Below, in pieces: positions 13,380-21,133 of a DNA stretch of 29,003 nt (position 1 is the stretch's first letter; every line of letters starts with the position of its first letter). Made by a program: the position numbers and the translations under genes. The stretch comes from a virus. The notes beneath the pieces were generated by a model. It was not told the origin of the DNA. It made no database searches and saw only the letters and a program-made list of their open reading frames with translations. The stretch spans positions 1-29,003 of IMG/VR virus record IMGVR_UViG_3300034101_000947; one strand, given 5' to 3'.

Positions 13380-13583
13380 GTGGGTACTGAAGAAGACATC
13401 CTTGACTTGATCCGTGAGTTACCGGGCGAGATCAACAACTCCGGGACCACGACCGAGTTCAAGTTCTTGACCGTAGGCAGCGTGCTTTGGGCGTGCCATG
13501 ACGAGATTGTTTATCTACGTAAACGAGTGAGGGAGTTGGAAAATGGCAAAGGCAGTAAGGCTCAAAGCAAAGTCCGTCGCTGA
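13380..13583 (+). CDS. Small protein, 67 aa
   Basis: Unknown. The GTG at 13380 has an excellent GGAGGAAGAG upstream. The protein is acidic at the N-terminus, with a predicted C-terminal helix (ACHDEIVYLRKRVRELENGKGS) ending in a basic tail. The last 41 bases overlap the next gene in another frame. Confidence 0.68.
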   Translation: MGTEEDILDLIRELPGEINNSGTTTEFKFLTVGSVLWACHDEIVYLRKRVRELENGKGSKAQSKVRR

Positions 13584-13830
13584 CTGCGTTGATTACCCGA
13601 CAGCCGATCCTGACCGGGAGAAGGCGTGGGGCAAACTCATTAGAAGTAGACAGGGTAAAAACCTGAGAGACCACGGGTTCCCAAAGGACGAACACGGATT
13701 CAGGTTCCCTCTTGGCGGGTGCTACTACGAACTGTGGTGCATCGCTTGGGAGTTTGCGCGGGATGCAGGGTACAGAAGTCGGATGGAAGTGGAGTCAAAG
13801 AGTGAAGCAAAAACGCGAAAGAAGATGTAA
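13543..13830 (+). CDS. Hypothetical basic protein, 95 aa
   Basis: Unknown. The start ATG 13543 has AGTTGGAAA upstream and lies inside the previous gene. Basic at both ends. The central FPLGGCYYELWCIAWEFARDAGYRS is a hydrophobic helix with aromatic residues, too charged at its end for a sure membrane span. Confidence 0.72.
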   Translation: MAKAVRLKAKSVADCVDYPTADPDREKAWGKLIRSRQGKNLRDHGFPKDEHGFRFPLGGCYYELWCIAWEFARDAGYRSRMEVESKSEAKTRKKM

Positions 13831-13990
13831 TGAGTGTTGGCATTTGTTTGCCAGTCCTGAGTCCATAAGGCTGCATCGTCTGATAGGTGGTCGGTGCCGC
13901 ACTGAAGATGAGTTGAAAGCCGCAGGGTATACCCTGACTCCCAAGGGATGGCTGCACAGCATGAACAAACCGAAAGAGGTGAAGACATGA
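13802..13990 (+). CDS. Small C2HC-like zinc-finger protein, 62 aa
   Basis: A short finger: CNECWHLFASPESIRLHR...GGRC (C9, C12, H25, C32), a likely single zinc site that could bind nucleic acid. GTG 13802 has GGAG upstream and is preferred over the longer open frame from 13712. The C-terminus (YTLTPKGWLHS) is short and basic. It ends in an ATGA overlap. Members of this small family are common in phages, with unknown role. Confidence 0.72.
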   Translation: MKQKRERRCNECWHLFASPESIRLHRLIGGRCRTEDELKAAGYTLTPKGWLHSMNKPKEVKT

Positions 13991-14178
13991 ACGAACAAAT
14001 AACAATCAACATAACTCTGCGCGACTACTTTGCGGGGGCGGCCTTGCAAGGACTGCTTGCCAATCCTAAGTTGCAGCAGCAAATACTAAAGCAAGGTGGC
14101 GCACAATCAGGATGGATTGAAGAATCTGCGTATGCGTTTGCTAACGCTATGCTCAAGGCGCGTGAGACAGAGTTGTGA
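13987..14178 (+). CDS. Hypothetical small phage protein, 63 aa
   Basis: Unknown. It carries ITLRDYFAGAALQGLLANP and ends WIEESAYAFANAMLKARE, a pair of helices seen in a widespread small phage family of unknown function. ATG 13987 overlaps the previous stop; the end overlaps the next GTG as GTGA. Confidence 0.78.
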   Translation: MNEQITINITLRDYFAGAALQGLLANPKLQQQILKQGGAQSGWIEESAYAFANAMLKARETEL

Positions 14179-14726
14179 GTTTCTGGGTAGACACGCCGTA
14201 TACACCGGCCTATGTCCGTGATGAATTCTTGTATGACAAGCAGAGTGGTCAGGGAGACTTCACTGAAGTGACCGTGTTTGGCTTTCGTGCAGAGCCTATG
14301 CGTGTACCCATGTTCCAACTTATGACTTCATCCGGCGCTCAATGGGCGCGTATTCCTATACATGCGCTGTGCAGCAAACCTTGCGATGCCATGGACTTGA
14401 AGATCGCGTGTTGGTGGGATTCGTTCAGCAGGTTTTGCGAAGTACGCGAGGTCCAGTTTTTGCGTAACCATCGTGTCAAAGCGATTGGGCGTGATGGCAT
14501 ACAGCGCCCCGGCATGTACCTGTTTACAGCGTTCTGGGCTAACGGCGGTTGGTCAGAAGTCAGCGACCAAAGCAAGGACCATCACATCATCGCGCTAGAC
14601 AGTGGGCACTGGATCGCATACCCAAACAACAGATTGCTGTGGACTGACCCGTCTTGGATAAGTAACGAAGTGCCGAAGGGATGGAAGTCGCCCTCGCAAT
14701 CTTATTCTGTAGAGGCATTGCCATGA
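14175..14726 (+). CDS. Hypothetical protein, 183 aa
   Basis: Unrecognised. GTG 14175 overlaps the previous stop. The protein is mixed alpha/beta with many aromatics (WWDSFSRF, LFTAFWANGGW) and two cysteines near residues 66 and 70 (CSKPC). It is translationally coupled to the DNA polymerase by ATGA at 14723, so it is likely expressed with the replication proteins. Confidence 0.74.
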   Translation: MSFWVDTPYTPAYVRDEFLYDKQSGQGDFTEVTVFGFRAEPMRVPMFQLMTSSGAQWARIPIHALCSKPCDAMDLKIACWWDSFSRFCEVREVQFLRNHRVKAIGRDGIQRPGMYLFTAFWANGGWSEVSDQSKDHHIIALDSGHWIAYPNNRLLWTDPSWISNEVPKGWKSPSQSYSVEALP

Positions 14727-16576
14727 GTTTTATCACGCTTGATTTCGAGACGTACTATGCCAACGACCTTGGATTCCGTACTCAGACCAACGAGGAGTAC
14801 CTGAACGACCCGCGCTTTGAGGTGATTGGTGTTGGCATCAAGGTCGATGACAACCCGACCAAGTGGGTCACGGAGAACATCGCAGAAGAATTTGCCATGC
14901 TTGACTGGGGCAACTCAGCCCTGCTCTGTCACAACATGATGTTCGATGGCGCGATCCTTGCGTGGAAGTACGGGATTGTTCCGGCGATGTATTACGACAC
15001 GCTGTGCATGGCACGGGCGATTCATGGCGTTGATGCAGGTGGCTCACTCAAGGCTTTGGCTGAGCGGTACAATCTAGGCGTGAAGGGTACCGAGGTGGTC
15101 GATGCTTTGGGCAAGCGACGGGCAGACTTCACTCCTGAACAACTCGCAGCCTATGGGCGTTACTGCGTCAATGACGTAGACCTTACCTTCAAGTTGTTTG
15201 GCTCCCTGTTGTCGGGCTACTTCCCGCAGGACGAACTTGACTTGATCGACATGACGCTGCGTATGTACACGCAGCCCGTGCTTGAGGTGGACGATGCCCT
15301 CTTGGTTGATCGACTGGAGCAGGTCAGGGCGCAGAAGAAGGAATTACTCAGTGGCCTGATGGATGCGATGAAAGTCACGACCGTCGAGGAAGTCCGAGCG
15401 TGTCTGGCAAGCAACCCTCAGTTCGCCGCTGAACTTGAGCGGCACGGTGTCACCCCGCCCAAGAAGGTCAGCCTGACCACAGGTAAGGAGACGTTTGCGC
15501 TTGCCAAGAACGACGAGGCGTTCATCGCTCTCCAAGAACATGAAGATCCCATCGTGCAGCAACTATGCGCGGTGAGGCTTGGCACCAAGTCCACCATCGA
15601 GGAATCGCGTATCGAGCGGTTCATTGGGATCGGGTCACGGAACCGGGGGCGACTGCCTATCCCGCTTAAGTATTACGGGGCACACACAGGCCGTTGGTCA
15701 GGGCAGGACTCCGTGAACCTTCAGAACCTGCCGAGCCGGGACAAGAACAAGAAGGCGCTTAAGAACGCGCTGCTTGCACCGCTTGGGCACTACATCATCA
15801 ACTGCGACAGCAGCCAGATCGAGGCCCGTGTGTTGGCATGGCTTGCCGGACAGGATGATGTCGTTTGGCAATTTGCGAATGGCGAAGATGTGTACTCCAT
15901 ATTTGCAAGCAAGATCTACGGGGGCGAGATTACCAAGGACAACCCGGCTGAACGATTCGTGGGCAAGACCTGCGTCCTTGGCTTGGGCTACGGCACCGGA
16001 GCCAAGAAGCTACAGCACACACTCGCCACTGCACAGCCCATCAACGTCTCGCTCCACGAGGACGAATGCAAACGCATTGTCGATCTTTACCGACAGGAGA
16101 ACGACAAGATCCCTGAGCTTTGGCGCGAGTGTGAGTTAGCACTTAATCACCTGATCTCGTGGCCGTCTGGCACTGAGGAGTACACACTGGGACAGCATGA
16201 GGCTGTATGGGTCACACCGAACGGTCTGCGGCTACCGAATGGTCTGTACATCAAGTATCCGAAATTACAGCGCGGCGAGAAGGGCTTTATCTACACCTCG
16301 CGCAAGGGGGTTCAGTCCCTGTGGGGCGGGGCCGTCGTGGAGAACATCGTACAGGCACTCGCCCGGATCATCGTGGGGCAGCAGATGTTAGCGATGCGGG
16401 ATGCTTACCGCCCTGTACTTACCGTGCATGACGCGGCTGTAGTTGTAGCGCCCGAGCCAGAATTAGACCAAGCGGTTGCATTTATTACGCAAGTAATGTC
16501 TACTCCTCCGAAGTGGGCACCGGGCCTGCCTGTAGCGTGCGAAGCGAAGTATGGTAAATCTTATGGAGATTGTTAG
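14723..16576 (+). CDS. Family-A DNA polymerase with 3'-5' exonuclease
   Basis: A 617-residue replicative polymerase of the PolA/T7 type. The exonuclease domain has D7 and E9 (LDFETYY), the N71-D75 segment (CHNMMFD), and Y147/D151 (YCVNDVD), so proofreading should be active. Polymerase motif A is CDSSQIEAR (361-369, catalytic D362), motif B RFVGKTCVLGLGYG (K415, Y423), and motif C VHD (D570). No 5'-3' exonuclease domain is present, as usual for phage enzymes of this length. ATG 14723 overlaps the previous gene; the frame is open upstream but lies within that gene. The adjacent nuclease, helicase and primase genes form the replication cassette. Confidence 0.97.
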   Translation: MSFITLDFETYYANDLGFRTQTNEEYLNDPRFEVIGVGIKVDDNPTKWVTENIAEEFAMLDWGNSALLCHNMMFDGAILAWKYGIVPAMYYDTLCMARAIHGVDAGGSLKALAERYNLGVKGTEVVDALGKRRADFTPEQLAAYGRYCVNDVDLTFKLFGSLLSGYFPQDELDLIDMTLRMYTQPVLEVDDALLVDRLEQVRAQKKELLSGLMDAMKVTTVEEVRACLASNPQFAAELERHGVTPPKKVSLTTGKETFALAKNDEAFIALQEHEDPIVQQLCAVRLGTKSTIEESRIERFIGIGSRNRGRLPIPLKYYGAHTGRWSGQDSVNLQNLPSRDKNKKALKNALLAPLGHYIINCDSSQIEARVLAWLAGQDDVVWQFANGEDVYSIFASKIYGGEITKDNPAERFVGKTCVLGLGYGTGAKKLQHTLATAQPINVSLHEDECKRIVDLYRQENDKIPELWRECELALNHLISWPSGTEEYTLGQHEAVWVTPNGLRLPNGLYIKYPKLQRGEKGFIYTSRKGVQSLWGGAVVENIVQALARIIVGQQMLAMRDAYRPVLTVHDAAVVVAPEPELDQAVAFITQVMSTPPKWAPGLPVACEAKYGKSYGDC

Positions 16577-17229
16577 TGATCCAGTGGTCGTTCAGCAGTC
16601 TTAAAGACTTCATTAACTGTCCTAAGCAGTACTACCACACTAAGGTAGCCAAGGACTTTGTTAAGACCACCTCGCAGCAGATGCTGTACGGTACTGAAGT
16701 CCACAAGGCTTGCGAAAATTACGTTCGTGACGGGACGCCCCTCGCCAAGAACTATGAGCGTTTTAAACCACAGTTAGACGCGCTCCTCGCAATAGCCGGC
16801 TCTCGATATTGTGAGCATGAGATGGCTATATTAAAAACTCACGAGCCGTGCGCGTTTGATTCCAAGGATAGGTGGGTACGGGGCATAGTTGACTTGCTGA
16901 TCGTTGATGGGGCAGATGCGTACATCGTGGACTACAAGACGGGCAGTAACCGATACCCCGACCCGAAGCAGTTGAAGTTGATGGCCTTGATGACCTTTGC
17001 TCATTTCCCCGAGGTGCAAAACATCAAAGCTGGTCTACTCTTCGTGATGCACAATACGTTCATTACGGAAGAATACAACAGGGAAGACGCCAACAAACTA
17101 TGGGGCAGTTTTTTACCAGACTTGCTGCGACTTGAGGTCGCTTACGATAACAACGTTTGGTTCCCAAAGGCCGGGCCCTTGTGTGGATGGTGCCCCGTCA
17201 GTAATTGTAATTTTTATAGGGAGAGATAA
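16576..17229 (+). CDS. Cas4/RecB-like Fe-S PD-(D/E)xK nuclease
   Basis: A 217-residue exonuclease-type protein. Catalytic residues are in the RecB order: H43 (YGTEVH), D106 (GIVDLL) and D119-x-K121 (VDYKTG). C15 (NCPKQYY) and the C-terminal C203, C206 and C211 (CGWC...C) match the four-cysteine iron-sulfur cluster of Cas4 and AddB nucleases. GTG 16576, with GGAG seven bases upstream, is preferred to TTG 16570. It overlaps the polymerase stop by one base, consistent with a role in DNA-end processing during replication or recombination. No CRISPR locus is visible, so an adaptation role is unlikely here. Confidence 0.9.
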   Translation: MIQWSFSSLKDFINCPKQYYHTKVAKDFVKTTSQQMLYGTEVHKACENYVRDGTPLAKNYERFKPQLDALLAIAGSRYCEHEMAILKTHEPCAFDSKDRWVRGIVDLLIVDGADAYIVDYKTGSNRYPDPKQLKLMALMTFAHFPEVQNIKAGLLFVMHNTFITEEYNREDANKLWGSFLPDLLRLEVAYDNNVWFPKAGPLCGWCPVSNCNFYRER

Positions 17230-17230
17230 T

Positions 17231-17515
17231 ATGAAAGACGCTGAAAAAGAGTACTACAGAGTTACACTCCCTTACGGTAAATGGACGACCAAAGACGGCA
17301 CCGAGGTGCTGTTTAATCGTAAGTACCAGCCTATCTGGGTGAAGCACCCTGATGGAAAGGTCAATAGCGCAGCACGTGATTGGTGGGTTCCTAACCTCGT
17401 CAAACAAGAGTTTTACTACGATGAGAGTAACCTGCCATACGGCGACCGCCGTCTAAAGCGTACCCACGACAGTTTGGCTAGATGCTATGCGGCCCTCAAC
17501 AAATTTGGAGTTTGA
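17231..17515 (+). CDS. Hypothetical protein, 94 aa
   Basis: Unknown. ATG 17231 follows AGGGAGA; the longer frame from 17132 overlaps the nuclease gene and lacks a ribosome site. The protein is beta-rich (YRVTLPYGKWTTKDGTEVLFNRKYQPIW) with a helical basic end. It sits between two nuclease-like genes in the replication cassette. Confidence 0.76.
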   Translation: MKDAEKEYYRVTLPYGKWTTKDGTEVLFNRKYQPIWVKHPDGKVNSAARDWWVPNLVKQEFYYDESNLPYGDRRLKRTHDSLARCYAALNKFGV

Positions 17516-17518
17516 ATC

Positions 17519-17773
17519 ATGCCGTACGTGAACAAGGCAAGGCCGTACAAGAAAGAGTACAAGCAGCAGGTTGAGCGTGGTGAACACGACAACCGCATGG
17601 AGCGTCAGCGTGCGAGGCGGTCTTATGACAAAAAAGGTATCAGCCGAAAAGGCAAGGACATCGCCCATGTGAAGGCGTTGTCGAAAGGGGGTAGCAACGG
17701 CGATGGAACTCGGCTACAGTCCCCATCTAAGAACAGGTCGTTTCCTCGCAAGTCGAACGGAGCGATGAAATAA
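17519..17773 (+). CDS. HNH-like endonuclease fold protein, 84 aa
   Basis: A small basic protein. DIAHVKALSKGGSNGDGTRLQSPSKNRSF (residues about 45-73) follows the beta-beta-alpha pattern of HNH nucleases, with the first His (H48) and the middle and last Asn retained. The structural zinc cysteines of larger HNH proteins are absent. The N-terminal 40 residues are highly charged. It starts three bases after the previous stop. It may be a nicking or packaging-associated nuclease or a degenerate relative. Confidence 0.7.
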   Translation: MPYVNKARPYKKEYKQQVERGEHDNRMERQRARRSYDKKGISRKGKDIAHVKALSKGGSNGDGTRLQSPSKNRSFPRKSNGAMK

Positions 17774-17792
17774 GCACAAGGCGTAAGTGTGC

Positions 17793-17903
17793 ATGAGGGT
17801 CCTCCACCCACTCCCCTCAGAACAACTGCGTCAGCTGATGGTAGAAAAACCACCTCTTGTCTATACATCAGCCGTCTGGCCCACGAAACGGGCTTTTAAC
17901 TAA
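17793..17903 (+). CDS. Possible peptide, 36 aa
   Basis: A small open frame in the 141-base gap before the helicase. AAGGCG lies ten bases upstream of ATG 17793. The peptide has PLPSEQLRQLMVEKPPLVYTSAVWPTKRAFN-like composition, with proline before helix and a basic end, which looks more like a protein than chance. There is no other support; the gap could instead be a leader for the helicase. Confidence 0.42.
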   Translation: MRVLHPLPSEQLRQLMVEKPPLVYTSAVWPTKRAFN

Positions 17904-17914
17904 GTAGGTGCAGT

Positions 17915-19513
17915 ATGAATATAGTTGATAACGCAGCGGTGCAATTTACCGCGTCCAATTCTTTTGCCTTAGAGATAACTGCTAGGGTACAACGAAGCGA
18001 GGTCCTGACCGATAACGGACACAGCAAAGAATTGCTTGTGTGTTGGGACCACGGCGAGATGAAGGCACTTGCCGGATACTTGGATGACTTCCTCCCTAGC
18101 CCTAACATCCCGAAGATCCCGTCCCCCATGCAGCGTGACTATACGTGGCCGGGGTTCTACACGCCGTTTGAACATCAGCGAGACACGGCGTGTTTTCTAA
18201 GCATTAGGCAGAGGGCGTTCTGCTTTAACGAAGCGGGCACGGGCAAGACATCGGCAGCGATATGGGCTGCAGATTATCTTATGAATCAGGGCGTCATTAA
18301 AAAAGCCCTCATCATTTGCCCCCTATCCATCATGTACTCCGCGTGGCATGCCGACATAATGAAGACGGCCATGCACCGAACTTGCGGGGTGGCTCACGGC
18401 TCAGCCGCTAAACGAAAGAAGATCTTGGATGAGAACTATGACTTCACCGTTATCAACTACGACGGTACGGGCATAGTTCTCCAAGAGCTTCAACAGGCTA
18501 AGTTCGACCTCATAATCATTGATGAGGCCAACGCTTATAAAAGCCCGAGTACCAAGCGGTGGAAGATTCTTTCTAAACTGCTTGAGCCTACGACTTGGCT
18601 TTGGATGATGACAGGCACCCCCGCTGCTCAGTCGCCGGTCGATGCGTTTGGTCTGGCGAAGTTGGTCACCCCTTCTAGAGTCCCTAAGTACTCGACCGCT
18701 TGGCGGGATCGGGTTATGGTGCAAGTGAGCAAGTTCCGATGGGTGCCCAAACTAGACGCCGTTGACCAAGTTTTTCGCGCCTTGCAGCCGACAATCAGGT
18801 ACACAAAGAAGGAGTGCCTTGACCTGCCAGATGTTGTTTACCAAACACGTGACGTACCACTAACGCCACAAGTTAAAAAGTTCTACAGCGAATTGAAAAA
18901 GCAGCTGCTCATCGAAGCAGCAGGAGAACAGATAACCGCCGTCAACGCAGCGGCATCGCTCAATAAGCTTTTGCAGATCTCAGCGGGTGCCGTGTACACG
19001 GACAAGCACGATGTAGTTCAATTCGACATATCGCCCCGCCTTGCTGCGTTGAAAGAAGTGCTTGAAGAAACGTCTAACAAGGTTGTAGTATTCGTCCCCT
19101 TCCTTCATGCTATCGACATCGTTGGGGAGTTCCTGACTAAAGAAGGCGTGACGAATGAAGTGATTAAGGGGTCGGTGTCTGCTAGAGAACGCTCTGAAAT
19201 TATTGGGCGTTTTCAGATGGGCGTAGACCCAAAGGTGTTGATCATACAACCGCAGGCGGCAGCACACGGCATCACGCTTACTGCTGCGGATACAGTGGTG
19301 TTCTGGTCACCGGTGATGTCGGTCGAGATCTATCTTCAGTGCGTTGCGCGTATTGAAAGAGTGGGTCAGGTCAACAAGATGTCTGTAGTCCATCTGCAGG
19401 GGTCTGAGGTTGAGAGGAAGATGTACACCATGCTTCAGGGCAAGGTCGATCATCATCAAAAGTTAGTGGACTTGTACAAACAAGAGTTGGAGGGTTATGA
19501 CGATGACGAATAA
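17915..19513 (+). CDS. SNF2/superfamily 2 helicase
   Basis: A 532-residue ATP-dependent DNA translocase or helicase. RecA-like domain 1 has EAGTGKT (106-112), motif II DEAN (203-206, in place of the usual DEAH) and TGTP (233-236). Domain 2 has QAAAHGITLTAADTVVFWSP and motif VI QCVARIERVGQ (475-485), which matches the SNF2 QxxxRxxRxGQ pattern. An N-terminal extension of about 80 residues is beta-rich. Phages with a PolA, PD-(D/E)xK nuclease and VRR-NUC set usually carry such a helicase, probably for fork remodelling. Its last 17 bases overlap the next gene. Confidence 0.95.
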   Translation: MNIVDNAAVQFTASNSFALEITARVQRSEVLTDNGHSKELLVCWDHGEMKALAGYLDDFLPSPNIPKIPSPMQRDYTWPGFYTPFEHQRDTACFLSIRQRAFCFNEAGTGKTSAAIWAADYLMNQGVIKKALIICPLSIMYSAWHADIMKTAMHRTCGVAHGSAAKRKKILDENYDFTVINYDGTGIVLQELQQAKFDLIIIDEANAYKSPSTKRWKILSKLLEPTTWLWMMTGTPAAQSPVDAFGLAKLVTPSRVPKYSTAWRDRVMVQVSKFRWVPKLDAVDQVFRALQPTIRYTKKECLDLPDVVYQTRDVPLTPQVKKFYSELKKQLLIEAAGEQITAVNAAASLNKLLQISAGAVYTDKHDVVQFDISPRLAALKEVLEETSNKVVVFVPFLHAIDIVGEFLTKEGVTNEVIKGSVSARERSEIIGRFQMGVDPKVLIIQPQAAAHGITLTAADTVVFWSPVMSVEIYLQCVARIERVGQVNKMSVVHLQGSEVERKMYTMLQGKVDHHQKLVDLYKQELEGYDDDE

Positions 19514-19901
19514 CACAGACGAATTGGTCGAAGCGTATTTAGTAATACGCTCACAGCGCGACAAACTGCTACGCGAATACGAGGCAGCGGACCTTGCCTT
19601 TAAAGAAGACATGGCAAAGTTGGAAGCGCGTATGCTTGAGATGTGCAATGCTGTGAACGCTGACAGTATCAGGACGCAACACGGCACGGTCATGCGTAAG
19701 TTGAACGAGCGTTTCTTCTGTCAGGATTGGGAGAACTTCTACAAGTTTGTCCTTGATAACAAGATCCCGCATTTGCTGGAGCGGCGCATTCATCAAGGCA
19801 ACTTTAAAGAATTCATTAGTGATCACGAGAACGATGGGCTACCTCCCGGCGTAAGCGTGATGCGTGAATACGGTGTTTCAGTACGTAAAGCTAGTAAGTG
19901 A
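19497..19901 (+). CDS. Hypothetical coiled-coil phage protein, 134 aa
   Basis: Unknown role. A helical N-terminus (residues 6-60, RDKLLREYEAADLAFKEDMAKLE) is followed by a strand-rich part with THGTVMRKLNE-like and DNKIPHLLERRIHQ segments, and a PPGVSV end; this arrangement recurs in replication regions of phages. Start ATG 19497 behind GGAGGG; ATG 19503 is an alternative. Palindrome copy 12 lies in its coding sequence and encodes AYLVIR. Confidence 0.8.
   Translation: MTMTNNTDELVEAYLVIRSQRDKLLREYEAADLAFKEDMAKLEARMLEMCNAVNADSIRTQHGTVMRKLNERFFCQDWENFYKFVLDNKIPHLLERRIHQGNFKEFISDHENDGLPPGVSVMREYGVSVRKASK
19533..19550. repeat. Dispersed 18-bp palindrome, copy 12, inside a gene
   Basis: GCGTATTTAGTAATACGC lies 37 bases into the 19497 coding region. 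Its 7-bp arms are perfect although the codons could easily differ. The core reads ACTA on the minus strand, matching the orientation of copies 1 and 2. Confidence 0.88.
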
Positions 19902-19907
19902 GGATTT

Positions 19908-20756
19908 ATGAGCAGCGATATTATTGCTAATTTGAAGAGTGAACTTGCCCAGATCGAGGGCGGTGTCGATGACGATACTCGGGCCGTAGCCGGAGGGAAG
20001 AGTAATCTCTCCAAGCGTATCTCCATCAAGGGCGGCGTGTTCCGCAAGATGACGGGCGGCAAGGAAATCGGTTCCATTGAAGATCGGCACATGAACGTTA
20101 TCTTCGTGAAGATGGCTCACAACGCAAGCCGTACTTACTACACGGGTGCGTACAAGGAGGGCGAAAAGGTCTCGCCTCTTTGTTGGTCGTCGGATTCTAA
20201 GACTCCTGACCCCGAGGTGAAGACCCCGCAAGCTAAGTCTTGCGACACCTGCCAGTGGTCGGTCAAGGGGTCGAGTCCGATGGGCACAGGTGCCGCTTGC
20301 CGTCTGTCGTGGCGCACTGCTGTTGTCTTGCCGCAAGACCCCGGTGGCGATGTCATGCAGTTGGTGCTTCCGGCTACGTCTGCGTTTGGCAAGGAAGAGG
20401 CGGGTAAGTTCCCGTTCCGTCCGTACATCCAGATGCTTGCCAACAACAACATTTCTGCGGGACGGGTCATCACTAAGATGCAGTTCGACACGAAGTCCAC
20501 GCACCCACGTGTTGTGTTCTCGCCTGTCGGTGTGGTGCCTGAAGCTGCTGTCCGCGCCGTACAGACCCAGAAGGAGAGCAGCGCGGCTGAGAACGCGGTC
20601 AAGTTGACTGTGTATCAGCAGGATGAGGTAGACGGTGCTACTGAGGTCGCTGCCCCTGCTACTGATGCGCCTATCGTACGGGAGTCTAAAAAGCCGGAAG
20701 CATCCCCCACCTCTGATGTCTCTGATGTCATCAAGAAGTGGTCTAAGAAGGGGTGA
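19908..20756 (+). CDS. ssDNA-binding-like phage protein, 282 aa
   Basis: A probable single-stranded-DNA-binding protein of the cassette, judged from its order and form. Residues about 30-190 form a beta-rich core (RISIKGGVFRKM, MNVIFVKMAHNASRTYYTGAY) with cysteines in LCWSS, CDTC and ACRL that could bind zinc. The last 60 residues are a low-complexity acidic/proline linker ending in a short VIKKWSKKG tip, as in SSB proteins that use an exposed tail to recruit partners. The ribosome site is GAGG before ATG 19908. I did not recognise a named domain with certainty. Confidence 0.7.
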   Translation: MSSDIIANLKSELAQIEGGVDDDTRAVAGGKSNLSKRISIKGGVFRKMTGGKEIGSIEDRHMNVIFVKMAHNASRTYYTGAYKEGEKVSPLCWSSDSKTPDPEVKTPQAKSCDTCQWSVKGSSPMGTGAACRLSWRTAVVLPQDPGGDVMQLVLPATSAFGKEEAGKFPFRPYIQMLANNNISAGRVITKMQFDTKSTHPRVVFSPVGVVPEAAVRAVQTQKESSAAENAVKLTVYQQDEVDGATEVAAPATDAPIVRESKKPEASPTSDVSDVIKKWSKKG

Positions 20757-20759
20757 GTC

Positions 20760-21071
20760 ATGCCTCGCACATACAGTGACAAGTTACTAATAGGACTGCA
20801 ACAGGCGGATGGTTCCCTGTTGGGGGTACAACTTGGCCGCTTATGTGTCGAGGCTAACTTGCCCGTTGCTTACGTAGCCAAAGCGCTTGAGGTATCCCGC
20901 ACTACGGTGCATCTATGGTTTCGTGGGCAAGCAATGCACGAGAGTAGACGCAAAGTGGTGACAGCCTTCATTTACCTTGTAGAACAGGACATGAAGAACG
21001 GAGTACTTCCTGCGGCGAACACCAAACAGGCCAAAGTTTATGTGGAGACTATGATTGGCCGAAGCGTGTAA
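20760..21071 (+). CDS. HTH DNA-binding protein, 103 aa
   Basis: A likely transcription regulator. Residues about 33-57 form an HTH: NLPVAYVAKALEVSRTTVHLWFRGQAM, an XRE/MerR-like recognition helix with a following tryptophan. The remainder is helical and basic. It is the last gene before an intrinsic terminator, so it ends a transcription unit. It is one of only two HTH proteins visible here, which makes it a candidate binder of the 18-bp palindrome; no residue shows this directly. Confidence 0.8.
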   Translation: MPRTYSDKLLIGLQQADGSLLGVQLGRLCVEANLPVAYVAKALEVSRTTVHLWFRGQAMHESRRKVVTAFIYLVEQDMKNGVLPAANTKQAKVYVETMIGRSV

Positions 21072-21090
21072 TTTATCTCCAGTGACGTTT

Positions 21091-21117
21091 GCGGGGTGGC
21101 CGTCGCCCCGTTTTTTT
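21091..21117 (+). terminator. Intrinsic terminator
   Basis: Stem CGGGG (21092-21096) with CCCCG (21106-21110), extended inward by weaker pairs, followed by seven T (21111-21117). It lies between the HTH gene and the primase-helicase gene and is the only clear intrinsic terminator in the rightward block. The primase-helicase gene then needs read-through or its own promoter, which I could not identify. Confidence 0.82.
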
Positions 21118-21133
21118 CTGAGTGGGTGGGTCA

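Noticed and set aside
16484-16497. ATTACGCAAGTAAT inverted repeat in the polymerase gene
   Set aside because: The sequence differs from the dispersed palindrome, is single copy and lies in conserved coding sequence; probably chance.
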